Positions 35,346 to 44,200 are shown, counted from the stretch's first letter. The stretch: DNA of 58,593 nt from an uncultured Bacteroides sp. (GCA_958453305.1 CAUDXH010000012.1:1-58593); one strand, 5' to 3'. Numbers and translations: made by a program. The notes: a model not told the origin generated them from the sequence alone.

Positions 35346-35795
35346 TTATCCTAACAATTCTTTCACTTTGGCAGAGATGGCACGACCTTCAGCCAGTCCT
35401 GCCAGTTCTTTTGAAGCCACTCCCATTACTTTACCCATATCCTTTCCACTGGTAGCACCGGTGCGTGCAATGATTTCTTTCAGTTTCACTTCCAGTTCTT
35501 CAGCTGACAGCTGTTTGGGCAGGTAAGCTTCGATAACATGAACTTGTGCCATTTCTTCTCCGGCAAGGTCTGCGCGTCCTTGACCTTCGTATACAGCAGC
35601 AGAGTCTTTTCCTTGTTTTACAAGTTTCTGCATGATTTTCAGTGCGGCATCATCGGTCAGTGTATCGTTGGCTCCCGGAGCGGTTTTTGCTTCAAGAAAA
35701 CATTTTTTGATATTACGTAAAGTTTCAAGTCTTACTTTATCTTTCGCCTTCATGGCTTCTTTAATATCATTGCTGATTTGTTCAAATAAGTCCAT
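35346..35795 (-). CDS. yqeY: GatB/YqeY domain protein
   Basis: A 149-residue cytosolic protein. The opening helices (IKEAMKAKDKVRLETLRNIK) and the C-terminal GATSGKDMGKVMGVASKELA match the YqeY family, which shares the tail domain of the GatB subunit of the amidotransferase that charges Gln-tRNA or Asn-tRNA. Its own role is not established, though tRNA binding is suspected. The leader carries the 8-bp repeat. Confidence 0.9.
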   Translation of the reverse strand: MDLFEQISNDIKEAMKAKDKVRLETLRNIKKCFLEAKTAPGANDTLTDDAALKIMQKLVKQGKDSAAVYEGQGRADLAGEEMAQVHVIEAYLPKQLSAEELEVKLKEIIARTGATSGKDMGKVMGVASKELAGLAEGRAISAKVKELLG

Positions 35796-35798
35796 ATC

Positions 35799-35843
35799 GT
35801 TTGAGTTTTTAAGTTTTTAAGTTTTTGAACTTTTGAGTTTGTC
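35799..35843 (-). repeat. ACTTAAAA-type leader repeat before yqeY
   Basis: On the minus strand five consecutive 8-mers (ACTCAAAA, GTTCAAAA, ACTTAAAA, ACTTAAAA, ACTCAAAC) end 3 bases before the ATG at 35795. The last unit matches the last unit before the ABC ATPase ATG (ACTCAACC). Confidence 0.8.
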
Positions 35844-35932
35844 TGTTCTTTCGCTGGCTAAGCTTTCTTTATCGCCCTATCTTTAGTGGGGCTTCATTCT
35901 CTGAAACTTTGCCAACGAAAGAATATTCTCTG

Positions 35933-37228
35933 TTAGAAAGTAATGGTCATGCTTGCATCACCATTCTCTGTTTTGGTCTCCAAGGAGTCTCTGTGCGCAG
36001 CTTTCGACTGGATTTCCTCCAGTTCCGTTCTGCTTCGCTTATAGGTAGGAGTGGTATCAACCATGCTGATGATATCATCATTATCTAAGTCTTCCTGGCT
36101 GAAAGTGTAGCTTCTTCTCTGGTAATTTTTGTTTTGATGTCTTACGCTTTTGGGACCATAGATATCGCTACGGCGTATTTCGTTCTTTATTTTTTTTTCT
36201 TGTTCTTCTTCCAAGCGTCTTTGTTCTTCGGCAGAGATGCGGACATCCATTCCGGGTACGTCTCTTACTCCGAATCCGGTAGCAAGGATGGTGAATTTCA
36301 CCTTCTTTTCTAAGGCTTCATCAATATAAAGTCCCCACTTGGTTTCCACATCTTCTCCGAATCGGCTCATGAATTCATGCAGTTCGTTCATTTCTTCCAT
36401 CATCAAATCGTTGTTGGCACTGTACGAAATGTTGAATAAGATTCGTTTGGAGTTGAAGATGTCGTTGTTATTCAGCAGCGGTGAGTGGAGGGCATCGTTG
36501 ATGGCTTGCGTTACACGGCCTTCTCCTTCACCAAATCCTGTACTCATGATAGCCACCCCTCCGTCTTTCAGTACCGTTTTCACGTCTTGGAAGTCGAGGT
36601 TGATTCTTCCTCGGATGGTAATGATTTCTGCGATACTTTTCGCTGCAATCGAAAGGGTATCATCTGCCTTGGCAAAGGCATCGAGTACACTGAAGTCGGA
36701 ATACACATCACGCAGGCGTTCGTTATTGATAACCAACAGTGCATCTACATGCTTGCTTATTTCTTCCACACCGTCCAGAGCTTGGTCGATTTTTTTCGGT
36801 CCTTCAAACAGGAAAGGAATGGTGACAATACCTACAGTCAGTATGCCCATATCCTTGGCTGTTTTTGCAATGATAGGTGCTGCACCGGTTCCGGTTCCTC
36901 CACCCATCCCGGCGGTGATGAATACCATCTTACATCCGTCGTTCAGCATGCTTTTAATACCCTCAATCGTATCTTCAGCTGCTCGTTTGGCTCTTTCCGG
37001 ACGGTTGCCGGCTCCCAGTCCTTCGCTTCCTAACTGCAGTTTAATGGGAACGGGCGACTGGTCGAGTGCCTGATTATCCGTATTACAAACTACAAATGTT
37101 ACGTCGTGTATTCCTTCTTGGTACATATGGTTGACAGCGTTTCCGCCGCCACCGCCTACACCGATTACTTTGATGATATGAGGTGCGTCTTTCGGAAAAG
37201 TGAAAGGCATTGTTATTTCGTCAGACAT
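35933..37228 (-). CDS. ftsZ: Cell division protein FtsZ
   Basis: A tubulin-like GTPase of about 431 residues that forms the Z-ring. Seen: VIGVGGGGGNAVNHM, GGGTGTGAAPIIAKTA as the GTP signature, the T7 loop NLDFQDVKTVLKDGG, and a long variable linker after residue ~330 ending in a short hydrophobic tail (MTITF). The start at 37228 gives the usual N-terminus (MSDEITM); an adjacent ATG at 37231 would add one Met. It is the last gene of the dcw cluster, 44 bases after ftsA. Confidence 0.95.
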   Translation of the reverse strand: MSDEITMPFTFPKDAPHIIKVIGVGGGGGNAVNHMYQEGIHDVTFVVCNTDNQALDQSPVPIKLQLGSEGLGAGNRPERAKRAAEDTIEGIKSMLNDGCKMVFITAGMGGGTGTGAAPIIAKTAKDMGILTVGIVTIPFLFEGPKKIDQALDGVEEISKHVDALLVINNERLRDVYSDFSVLDAFAKADDTLSIAAKSIAEIITIRGRINLDFQDVKTVLKDGGVAIMSTGFGEGEGRVTQAINDALHSPLLNNNDIFNSKRILFNISYSANNDLMMEEMNELHEFMSRFGEDVETKWGLYIDEALEKKVKFTILATGFGVRDVPGMDVRISAEEQRRLEEEQEKKIKNEIRRSDIYGPKSVRHQNKNYQRRSYTFSQEDLDNDDIISMVDTTPTYKRSRTELEEIQSKAAHRDSLETKTENGDASMTITF

Positions 37229-37272
37229 CATTATTTTATCTATTATGCGGTAAATACTTTGTTTATTTATTC

Positions 37273-38832
37273 TCAAGACATGGCTTCATCGGAAAGCTTT
37301 CCGAATATAGCCTTGAGCTTTCCAGTCCAACTATGCTTTTGTTGTTCTGATTTAATCAGTTCTTCCAGCTGGTTGATTTCCTCTGTTTTTTCTGCTATGC
37401 GCATGTTGCGTGCTGCATCCAATTTTGCTTTTGCCGGACCGAACGATTGATTTTTCAGAAAATCTCTTGCTTCGGCAAGATAAGTGTCACAGTCGTTGAG
37501 GCGTTTTTGTTTCCGTTCTTCCTCTTGACGCTCCTTGTCGCGCAAGATTGCTTCCACCCGTTGCTTGTTTTTCAGTTCTGCTTCTTTTTGTTTTTGCTCT
37601 TCCTGCTGTTGTTTGGCTAATTTCTCCTGCTCTTCTTTTTCTTGCTGTTCGGCAAACATATCGCGCGGTTTCAGCGTATCTACTTTACAGCAGTTTTCTT
37701 TGCCGGCAGCCAGCAAGCCAATCAAGGTATTGTGAGTGCCGTCTTGAGGAATTTCAATGCTTCCGTTCAGTGTGATTTCTTCGTTCCGTGCAATACGTAT
37801 CTTGTCTATTTTAGTGATTCGGCTGAAAGCCTTCTCTATATTAGGCATATTGGCTGCACCCCCGGTAAGAATCAGTCCGGCAAGCAGTTTGTCATTGTAT
37901 TTCGATTCCACAATCTGGTTGCTTACATTGGCAATTATTTCGTAGACACGTGCTTCGATAATATCAGCCAGCTTAGATGCCGGTACGTTGACTTTTCCGT
38001 TGAGGCTGTATTTCTGTTCCTTGTTTTCTTCGTTTTCCTCGGGCTCAGTGTATGCCGAACCGTAGGTCAGCTTCAGCAGTTCAGCTTCCTCTTCTTCTAT
38101 TTGCAGGTCGCAGATGTCTTTGGTAATATTTTTGCCTCCCAACGGAATTACAGCCAGATGGCGGAGGATGTTGTTCTTATATACTGAAACCGTAGTAGTG
38201 TCTGCTCCCATATCAATGAGTGCGCACCCCGAACGTTTTTCGCCTTCGGTAAGTATCACATCGGCAGTAACTAAAGGAGAAAGGAGATAGTCGGCTACTT
38301 CATAGCCAGTTTGGCGGAAACATTGGCGCAAATTGCCTCTTAGTGTAGGGCGGGCAATGATATTCAAGTAACGTCCTTCGATGAAGTCGGCAGAAATCCC
38401 TACCGGTTCAGTCTGCAGATTGTTCCCCACCTTGTACTCCTGCGGTTCTACAGCCAGAATTTCCTGATTAACCAGCGGAAGTTCTTTATTGGCTTGCATC
38501 AGCGAGTCAATCAGTGCCTGTGAGATTTTCGTATCTTCTCCTAATGTTTTTTCCTCATTGTGCCGGATGGAGCGGAGTGACTGTCCGCCGATGCCGACAT
38601 ATATTTTTTTGATGGAAGCCTGTAGCTGGCTTTCCATTTTCTGAATGATTGAAGTAAGGCATTGTCCGGTTTTGTCCAGATTATAGATGGTTCCCTTTTT
38701 GATACAGTCCGATGAACGCTCGCTGGCATAAGCGAGGATTTGGATGCTTCCGTCTGAATTCTTTTTTCCTGCAATGCCTGAAATCTCAGTCGATCCCAGT
38801 TCTATTGCTGCTATAAAATCTGTTACTGCCAT
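37273..38832 (-). CDS. ftsA: Cell division protein FtsA with extended C-terminal region
   Basis: A 519-residue actin-like protein that tethers FtsZ to the membrane. The actin core (about 1-385) shows AIELGSTEISGIAG, DMGADTTTVSVYKNN and LAGLILTGGAANMP. Between about residue 395 and the C-terminus lies an E/Q/K-rich helical stretch (MFAEQQEKEEQEKLAKQQQE), then a helical hairpin-like segment (YLAEARDFLKNQSFGPAKAK). The C-terminal amphipathic helix WTGKLKAIFGKL is the membrane-targeting sequence. Typical FtsA is ~420 residues, so the insertion adds ~100. It is encoded between ftsQ and ftsZ. Confidence 0.95.
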   Translation of the reverse strand: MAVTDFIAAIELGSTEISGIAGKKNSDGSIQILAYASERSSDCIKKGTIYNLDKTGQCLTSIIQKMESQLQASIKKIYVGIGGQSLRSIRHNEEKTLGEDTKISQALIDSLMQANKELPLVNQEILAVEPQEYKVGNNLQTEPVGISADFIEGRYLNIIARPTLRGNLRQCFRQTGYEVADYLLSPLVTADVILTEGEKRSGCALIDMGADTTTVSVYKNNILRHLAVIPLGGKNITKDICDLQIEEEEAELLKLTYGSAYTEPEENEENKEQKYSLNGKVNVPASKLADIIEARVYEIIANVSNQIVESKYNDKLLAGLILTGGAANMPNIEKAFSRITKIDKIRIARNEEITLNGSIEIPQDGTHNTLIGLLAAGKENCCKVDTLKPRDMFAEQQEKEEQEKLAKQQQEEQKQKEAELKNKQRVEAILRDKERQEEERKQKRLNDCDTYLAEARDFLKNQSFGPAKAKLDAARNMRIAEKTEEINQLEELIKSEQQKHSWTGKLKAIFGKLSDEAMS

Positions 38833-38835
38833 ATC

Positions 38836-39573
38836 TTACTTTTCCTTTTTTGTACAAATTATCTGATTGTTAAACTCTATACTGATGCGTTCGTACTTGT
38901 TCCAGCCTACTTGATTCAGTGCCTCGTTATAAAAGATTCGCAATTTACGGAATTTTTCTTGATAATCACCACCTTTCCCTAAAAAAAGAATATGGTCGCC
39001 TACACGAGGAACAATTTCGAACTCCTGTTTGGTCGTTACATTGATTTGTTCTACCTGTGCTTTCCAGAAAGGGTCACTCTGGATAAATTTTCCCAGTTCA
39101 TATAATTTGTTTTGTGCGAATTTACGGTCAATGAATCCGGTGGCGATAGCCACATGTACAGATTTTCCGAGTACGGACATAACTTTTCCTTCATGATCGA
39201 TGTAATAGTCGTCTCCGTTACTGCTCATGATGCGCATGAGCGGAATGCGCTGGTAGATGTCAATCCCGATTTTTCCTCCCGAGGTGATATAACACTCAGC
39301 CTCACGGATAAACGGGTTTTGGGAAAGAGCGGTTTCAAGTTCACGCACATTGATTTCGCCCAGACGTTTTCCTTTAGGATTGAGTCCCTTCTTTTTTAAA
39401 ATCTTCCCGATTTCAACCGAGTCGATAAATCCGTAATTGATATCGTCTTCAATCGATAATTCCATACCCGTGCAAGCCACATCTTTCGGCTTGCCGTTAA
39501 GCGCAGTGACTGCCACAACCAGATAGGCTGCGAACACAATCAAAATACTGAGTATGAAAATCCGTTTAATCAT
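38836..39573 (-). CDS. ftsQ: Cell division protein FtsQ
   Basis: A 245-residue bitopic protein: a short N-terminus, a membrane helix at about residues 4-24 (IFILSILIVFAAYLVVAVTA), then a POTRA-like periplasmic domain (LSIEDDINYGFIDSVEIGKI) and a beta domain. It links the early and late divisome. Sequence similarity to E. coli FtsQ is low, and the call rests on topology and position between murC and ftsA. Its ATG overlaps the murC stop as ATGA. Confidence 0.9.
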   Translation of the reverse strand: MIKRIFILSILIVFAAYLVVAVTALNGKPKDVACTGMELSIEDDINYGFIDSVEIGKILKKKGLNPKGKRLGEINVRELETALSQNPFIREAECYITSGGKIGIDIYQRIPLMRIMSSNGDDYYIDHEGKVMSVLGKSVHVAIATGFIDRKFAQNKLYELGKFIQSDPFWKAQVEQINVTTKQEFEIVPRVGDHILFLGKGGDYQEKFRKLRIFYNEALNQVGWNKYERISIEFNNQIICTKKEK

Positions 39574-40946
39574 TTGTCTTTAAGCATTTCGTAAATCTGT
39601 GGAACATAGTTTTCTATATCTCCTGCTCCCAGCGTGATGAGCACTTCCAGTGATTTTCCGGCAAGCACGTTCATCAGGTCTTCTTTCTTGCAGAGGCTTT
39701 TCTGGATACCCGGACGAAGGTGGTCATAAATAAGCTGACTGCTTACTCCCGGTATGGGAAGTTCGCGTGCCGGATAGATATCAAGCAAAATCACTTCGTC
39801 AAGCAGAGACAGGCTGTCGGCAAACTCCTTGTAGAAGTCGCGGGTGCGGGTGTAAAGGTGCGGCTGAAACACAGCTGTAATTTTCTTATCCGGATAAAGT
39901 GTCCGGATGGATGATACGCTTTGCTTGATTTCAGCCGGGTGGTGGGCATAATCACTTAAGAACACCATGCGGTCGGTTTTCAGCTTGAAGTCGAAACGCC
40001 GGTCTACACCGTTAAAGCTTGCCATAGCCTTGCGTATTTCTTCGGCATCAGCTCCTCCGATTTGAGCCAGTGCCATGGCTGCCACTCCGTTCTCAATATT
40101 CACATACACAGGAACGCCCAGTTGTATGTCTTGAATATTTCCCAGCGGAGAGACATAGTCAAAGCAGATTTCTCCGTTGGCTATGCGGATGTTTTCGGCA
40201 TGGAAGTCACCTTCCTCTGTGGAGTAAGTATAAATGGTTACTCCCGGCTGTACGTCGGGCACAAGCTCCAGTCCTTTCTTGATAATCAAGTAGCCGTCCG
40301 GACGGATCAGTGAGGTATATTTACGGAAGCTTTCCAGATAAGCTTCACGGGTTCCATAGATATCCAGATGGTCGGAGTCAACCGCCGTAATGACCGTGGC
40401 ATAGGGCGTGAGCCAGTGAAAGGAACGGTCGAACTCATCGGCTTCAATCACCACATACGGGCTCTCTTCAGCAAGCAGCAGGTTCGTGCCATAGTTTTTT
40501 GAAATGCCTCCAAGAAAGGCATTGCACTTCACGTGCGACTGGTGGAGCAGGTGGGCAGCCATCGTTGATGTCGTGGTTTTGCCATGCGTTCCGGCTACAC
40601 ACATACCCTTTTCCGTGCGGGTAAGCATGCCCAATACCTGAGCACGCTTTTGTATTTCAAATCCGTTGTTTCTGAAATAAATCAATTCTTTATGTTCAGC
40701 CGGGATGGCAGGCGTATAGACCACGAGCGTGGTTGTTGCCTCCCGGAAATCAGCAGGAATCAGGTCCGTGTTTTCTTCATAATGAATGTCGGCTCCTTCT
40801 TCTTTCAGTTTTTCGGTCAGTTCACTGGGGGTGCGGTCGTATCCACCCACTTTTTTCCCTTTTGAAAGGAAGTAGCGCACCAGTGCGCTCATGCCGATAC
40901 CTCCGGCTCCGATGAAATAAACAGCTTTTATCGTGTTAATGTTCAT
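39570..40946 (-). CDS. murC: UDP-N-acetylmuramate--L-alanine ligase
   Basis: A 458-residue Mur ligase that adds L-Ala to UDP-MurNAc. Seen: FIGAGGIGMSALVRYFLSKG at the N-terminus, the ATP loop VAGTHGKTTTSTMAAHLL, the EADEFDRSF and DSDHLDIYG stretches, and the FSDYAHHPAEIK-like motif (LSDYAHHPAEIK). Complete length. It overlaps murG by 11 bases and ftsQ by 4, so the three are translated together. Confidence 0.96.
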   Translation of the reverse strand: MNINTIKAVYFIGAGGIGMSALVRYFLSKGKKVGGYDRTPSELTEKLKEEGADIHYEENTDLIPADFREATTTLVVYTPAIPAEHKELIYFRNNGFEIQKRAQVLGMLTRTEKGMCVAGTHGKTTTSTMAAHLLHQSHVKCNAFLGGISKNYGTNLLLAEESPYVVIEADEFDRSFHWLTPYATVITAVDSDHLDIYGTREAYLESFRKYTSLIRPDGYLIIKKGLELVPDVQPGVTIYTYSTEEGDFHAENIRIANGEICFDYVSPLGNIQDIQLGVPVYVNIENGVAAMALAQIGGADAEEIRKAMASFNGVDRRFDFKLKTDRMVFLSDYAHHPAEIKQSVSSIRTLYPDKKITAVFQPHLYTRTRDFYKEFADSLSLLDEVILLDIYPARELPIPGVSSQLIYDHLRPGIQKSLCKKEDLMNVLAGKSLEVLITLGAGDIENYVPQIYEMLKDK

Positions 40947-42066
40947 GTTCTTTCTTATAGTTTAAAGCCAGCTTATAGACTTCGTTGGCAATGATGTTTG
41001 CCGAATCCTTGAAAGCCAGCTTGGCGATGTTCGTACTTAGGTGATTTAATGTTTCCGCTTCATTTACGGTCTGGATGGCAAGATTGAGCAGCTTTTCTTC
41101 TGCCTCGCTGTCTTTTACATAAAGAGCAGCCTCCTTATTGACCAGAGCCAGTGCGTTCTTGGTTTGATGGTCTTCAGCCACATTCGGTGAGGGAACCAAG
41201 ATGACCGGTTTTTCTAACAGGCAGAGTTCTGAGATGGAGCCGGCTCCGGCACGACTGATAACCAGATCGGCAGCGCGGTAAGCGGCAGCCATGTCGGCAA
41301 TGAAGTCGGTGACGTGAAGCATCGGCATTTCACCTGCCTGTTTTACGGCAGCGCGTGCTTCGTCAATATAAAACTTTCCGGTTTGCCAGATAAACTGTAC
41401 CCCCGATTCTTTTATTTTATCCAGTCCGTGCATCACGCAGTGGTTAATGGTTCGTGCCCCCAGGCTTCCACCGACAATCAGCACGGTTTTCTTTTCCGGT
41501 GAGAGACCGAACGAGCGGAGGGCTTCCTCACGGCTAAGCGTGGTATTCAGAAGGTTCTGACGTACTGGGTTCCCGGTCAGGATGATTTTCTCCTTGTCGA
41601 AGAAGCGTTCCATTCCCTCGTATGCCACACAGATTTTCTTGGCTTGCTTGGCAAGCAACTTATTGGTTACTCCTGCGTATGAATTCTGTTCTTGAAGCAG
41701 GGTAGGGATTCCCATTCCTCCCGCCACTTTCAGCGTCGGTCCGCTGGCATATCCACCCACACCTACGGCGGCATGCGGCTTGAAGTCGCGTATGATTTTC
41801 CGGGCCTTCAGCTGGCTGCGCATCAGTTTAATCAGTACTCCGATATTTTTCAGCAGGTGCTTGCGGTCGAATCCGGCAACGGGCAGACCGATGATTTTAT
41901 ATCCGGCAGCGGGAACGCGCTGCATTTCCATGCGCCCTTCCGCTCCGACAAATAAAATTTCAATATCAGGGTGCTGTTCCCTGAGCGCGTTGGCTATAGA
42001 AACCGCCGGAAAGATATGTCCTCCGGTTCCCCCTCCACTTATGATGATTCGTAAATTAGATTCCAT
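40936..42066 (-). CDS. murG: UDP-GlcNAc--lipid I GlcNAc transferase
   Basis: A 376-residue GT28 glycosyltransferase that makes lipid II at the inner face of the membrane. Seen: IISGGGTGGHIFPAVSIANA with the G-rich loop, GVGGYASGP, LLQEQNSYAGVTNK, and the C-terminal SRAGAGSISELCLLEKPVIL. It is the first gene of the downstream half of the split dcw cluster, with a 778-base gene-free stretch upstream and its own candidate promoter. Confidence 0.96.
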   Translation of the reverse strand: MESNLRIIISGGGTGGHIFPAVSIANALREQHPDIEILFVGAEGRMEMQRVPAAGYKIIGLPVAGFDRKHLLKNIGVLIKLMRSQLKARKIIRDFKPHAAVGVGGYASGPTLKVAGGMGIPTLLQEQNSYAGVTNKLLAKQAKKICVAYEGMERFFDKEKIILTGNPVRQNLLNTTLSREEALRSFGLSPEKKTVLIVGGSLGARTINHCVMHGLDKIKESGVQFIWQTGKFYIDEARAAVKQAGEMPMLHVTDFIADMAAAYRAADLVISRAGAGSISELCLLEKPVILVPSPNVAEDHQTKNALALVNKEAALYVKDSEAEEKLLNLAIQTVNEAETLNHLSTNIAKLAFKDSANIIANEVYKLALNYKKEHEH

Positions 42067-42079
42067 ATTATCTTTTTTG

Positions 42080-42104
42080 CAAAGTTAGTTACTTTGTCAG
42101 TAAC
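42080..42104 (-). promoter_or_regulatory. Candidate murG promoter with overlapping palindrome
   Basis: On the minus strand an exact TAACTTTG (42087-42080) precedes the ATG at 42066 by 13 bases. Directly above it is the palindrome GTTACT-N5-AGTAAC (42088-42104), which could be an operator. No -33 TTTG is at the right distance. Confidence 0.5.
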
Positions 42105-42372
42105 TTCTTTCTCTTGCAGTCAAATTATTTAAAGAACTTGGTAACAAGTTGTTTTTTGTGTATTGTATGCGATGTAAATATACTACATTTTTCTCGATTT
42201 TGCATGAGTGGACAGCGGCTTTTTGTCCTTCGTTTTTTCCCGAATAGTCGTGGAGAAAAGCTTTTTGTTCTCGTATCTGGGTTCTTTGGCTTTTGGTTTT
42301 CGAGGTGACAGGTTGATTCGCTGGCTGGGAAAGCATTGGTCAGTCGTCCATCTGGAAACTGGTTTTCGGTTA

Positions 42373-42513
42373 GAATAAAATTACATTAACTTGGCATGAA
42401 AACTCTGTTTTTGCCGGAATAAAATGTAATTTATCTTTTTGCAAATTCAAAACAGAGTCTTTGGCTGTAAAAACAGAGCTTTTGTTTGTACATTCAAAGG
42501 CTTTGTTTTTACA
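42373..42513. repeat. Cluster of inverted repeats in the 778-base gap between murG and the ATPase gene
   Basis: TGTAAAAACAGAGC (42466-42479) pairs with GCTTTGTTTTTACA (42500-42513) with one mismatch. CTCTGTTTT near 42403 is inverted relative to two AAAACAGAG copies at about 42449 and 42470. ATAAAATTACATT (about 42375) pairs with AATGTAATTTAT (about 42423). No gene is convincing in 42067-42844. The stretch could hold a structured RNA or the end of a mobile element. Confidence 0.55.
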
Positions 42514-42707
42514 AACAGTGCTTCTGTTTATAGATTTTTCCCTCGACTTTCATCTTTTACAAGCTTGAAAAGTCGCTTTTATTTGCCAACGGCTCAAGTT
42601 TAACCTTGAGCAACTTGAATGAATGTTTACGGGAAAGCAGGTATCTGGAGGAAAAAAGCAAAGAAATCATTGTGGGGATGTAGCCTTGTTTTGAAGCCTG
42701 TATGAGT

Positions 42708-42820
42708 GGATAATGTGAAAAAGTGAGTGGAATATTGGTGGATTATGTGAAAAAATAGCACCTTTTTATATCGGATTATGTGAAAATATCTCCCATTTAT
42801 AGGGTGTATTATGTGAAAAA
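42708..42820 (+). repeat. Four-copy direct-repeat array, 32-33 bp period, upstream of the ATPase gene
   Basis: The 15-mer GGATTATGTGAAAAA occurs at 42708, 42740, 42773 and 42806 (one copy with A for T, one ending in T, one starting GT). The spacers of 17-18 bases are unrelated. The last copy ends 24 bases before the ATG at 42845, next to a -7-like TATCTTTA. A single further copy is at 55131-55145, upstream of rsmH. Confidence 0.85.
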
Positions 42821-42844
42821 TAGTATCTTTACGATTGATTATAA

Positions 42845-44200
42845 ATGACTTGCGGTATGGAAAGATTAATGAAGAGAAAAATAGACGACTTTTTGCTGTC
42901 TTGGAAGCAGAATCCGAACAGAAAGCCGCTTATAATTAAAGGAGCCCGCCAGATAGGGAAGACGAGCTCAATAGAATGGTTTGCCAGTCAGCATTATACT
43001 CATGTAATTGAGATTAACTTTGTGGAACAAAAGAAGTATAGAGAAATCTTTTCTGAAGGGTATGAGGTTGATACGATTCTTAGAAACCTTTCTTTGTTAA
43101 ATCCCTATCTTCAGTTTGTACCGGGTGAGACGATTTTCTTTTTTGATGAATTGCAGGCTTGTCCGGATTGTGCTACATCTTTAAAGTTCTTTAAACTTGA
43201 CGGGCGTTTTGATGTGATTTGTTCCGGCTCACTCATGGGTATCCATTATAAGGAAATAGAGTCGAATAGTGTCGGTTTTAAAGACGATTATGAAATGCAC
43301 TCAATGGATTTTGAAGAATTTCTTTGGGCGAAGGGGTATAAAGAAGAGTTTATAGAGGAACTTTATCAGCATATGTTAGAAGTTCGTCCGCTTCCCTCTT
43401 TGCAGCTGGAAGTTCTTTTCAGCCTGTTCCGTGACTATGTGACGCTTGGAGGAATGCCTGATGTGGTACGTACTTATATAGAAAACAACAACTTTAGTGG
43501 AACATTGCCTATTCAGCAACAACTGCTGAAAGATTACGAAGAAGATATAACCAAATATGTGGAGGGGCTGGATAAAGCAAAGGTCAAAGCCGTATATCAT
43601 CATATTTCTACATTTTTGGCCAAAGAAAACAAACGTTTTCAGATAACTAAAATAGCTAAGAACGCTCGTAACAGAGATTATATGGGTTGTATGGAATGGC
43701 TTTCCGATGCAGGCGTAATCAATCTTTGTTATTGCTTGAATTATCCGGAGCTTCCTCTAAGGGGCAATTACGATGCATCGCTTTATAAGGTTTATTTCAA
43801 GGATACAGGTCTTTTAATTGCTTCTCTTGATGAGGAAGCACAAGAAGATTTACGGACTAATAAGAATTTAGGAACTTACAAAGGAGCTATTTATGAGAAT
43901 ATAGTGGGGGATATGCTGGTGAAACAAGGGTATCGTCTTTTTTATTATCGGAATGACCGGTCTTCTTTGGAGATGGATTTCTTTATCAGAGATGCCGATT
44001 CCTTGATTCCGGTAGAGGTAAAAGCCAATGATGGAGCTACGGCTTCGTTAAACAAGTTGCTGAAGGAAGGAGGATTTCCTGATGTGAAGTACGGAATTAA
44101 ATTAGGCTATAAAAACATAGGATTTACAGGAAAGTTTTATACTTTTCCTTATTTTCTGACATTTTTGCTGAAGCGTTTTCTGATGGAATCAAAGCGATGA
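42845..44200 (+). CDS. AAA ATPase with C-terminal DUF4143 domain
   Basis: A 451-residue cytosolic protein. The N-terminal AAA domain has Walker A GARQIGKT at residues 33-40, Walker B IFFFDELQA with Asp101 and Glu102, and a sensor-like VICSGSLMGI. The C-terminal DUF4143 domain ends with SLEMDFFIRD-x5-IPVEVKAND, a D..EVK pattern like PD-(D/E)XK nucleases. The family is widespread in Bacteroidetes and archaea with no proven role. It runs opposite to the dcw genes and is AT-rich (one sampled 60-base line is 32% GC). ATG 42845 is used; 42857 is a possible alternative. The array at 42708-42820 forms its leader and promoter region. Confidence 0.88.
   Translation: MTCGMERLMKRKIDDFLLSWKQNPNRKPLIIKGARQIGKTSSIEWFASQHYTHVIEINFVEQKKYREIFSEGYEVDTILRNLSLLNPYLQFVPGETIFFFDELQACPDCATSLKFFKLDGRFDVICSGSLMGIHYKEIESNSVGFKDDYEMHSMDFEEFLWAKGYKEEFIEELYQHMLEVRPLPSLQLEVLFSLFRDYVTLGGMPDVVRTYIENNNFSGTLPIQQQLLKDYEEDITKYVEGLDKAKVKAVYHHISTFLAKENKRFQITKIAKNARNRDYMGCMEWLSDAGVINLCYCLNYPELPLRGNYDASLYKVYFKDTGLLIASLDEEAQEDLRTNKNLGTYKGAIYENIVGDMLVKQGYRLFYYRNDRSSLEMDFFIRDADSLIPVEVKANDGATASLNKLLKEGGFPDVKYGIKLGYKNIGFTGKFYTFPYFLTFLLKRFLMESKR

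Noticed and set aside
36339..37073. Long open reading frame antisense to ftsZ (244 codons)
   Set aside because: It is a codon-bias shadow of ftsZ, with no recognisable domain. The same applies to long antisense frames across proA, argF', the methyltransferase and the beta-galactosidase genes.
42097..42336. Small minus-strand reading frame between murG and the ATPase gene
   Set aside because: 79 codons of low-complexity composition with no domain, overlapping the murG promoter region.
42708..42820. CRISPR array
   Set aside because: The repeats are only 15 bases with 17-18 base spacers, there are four copies, and no cas gene is nearby. Regular phasing near a promoter fits operator sites better.
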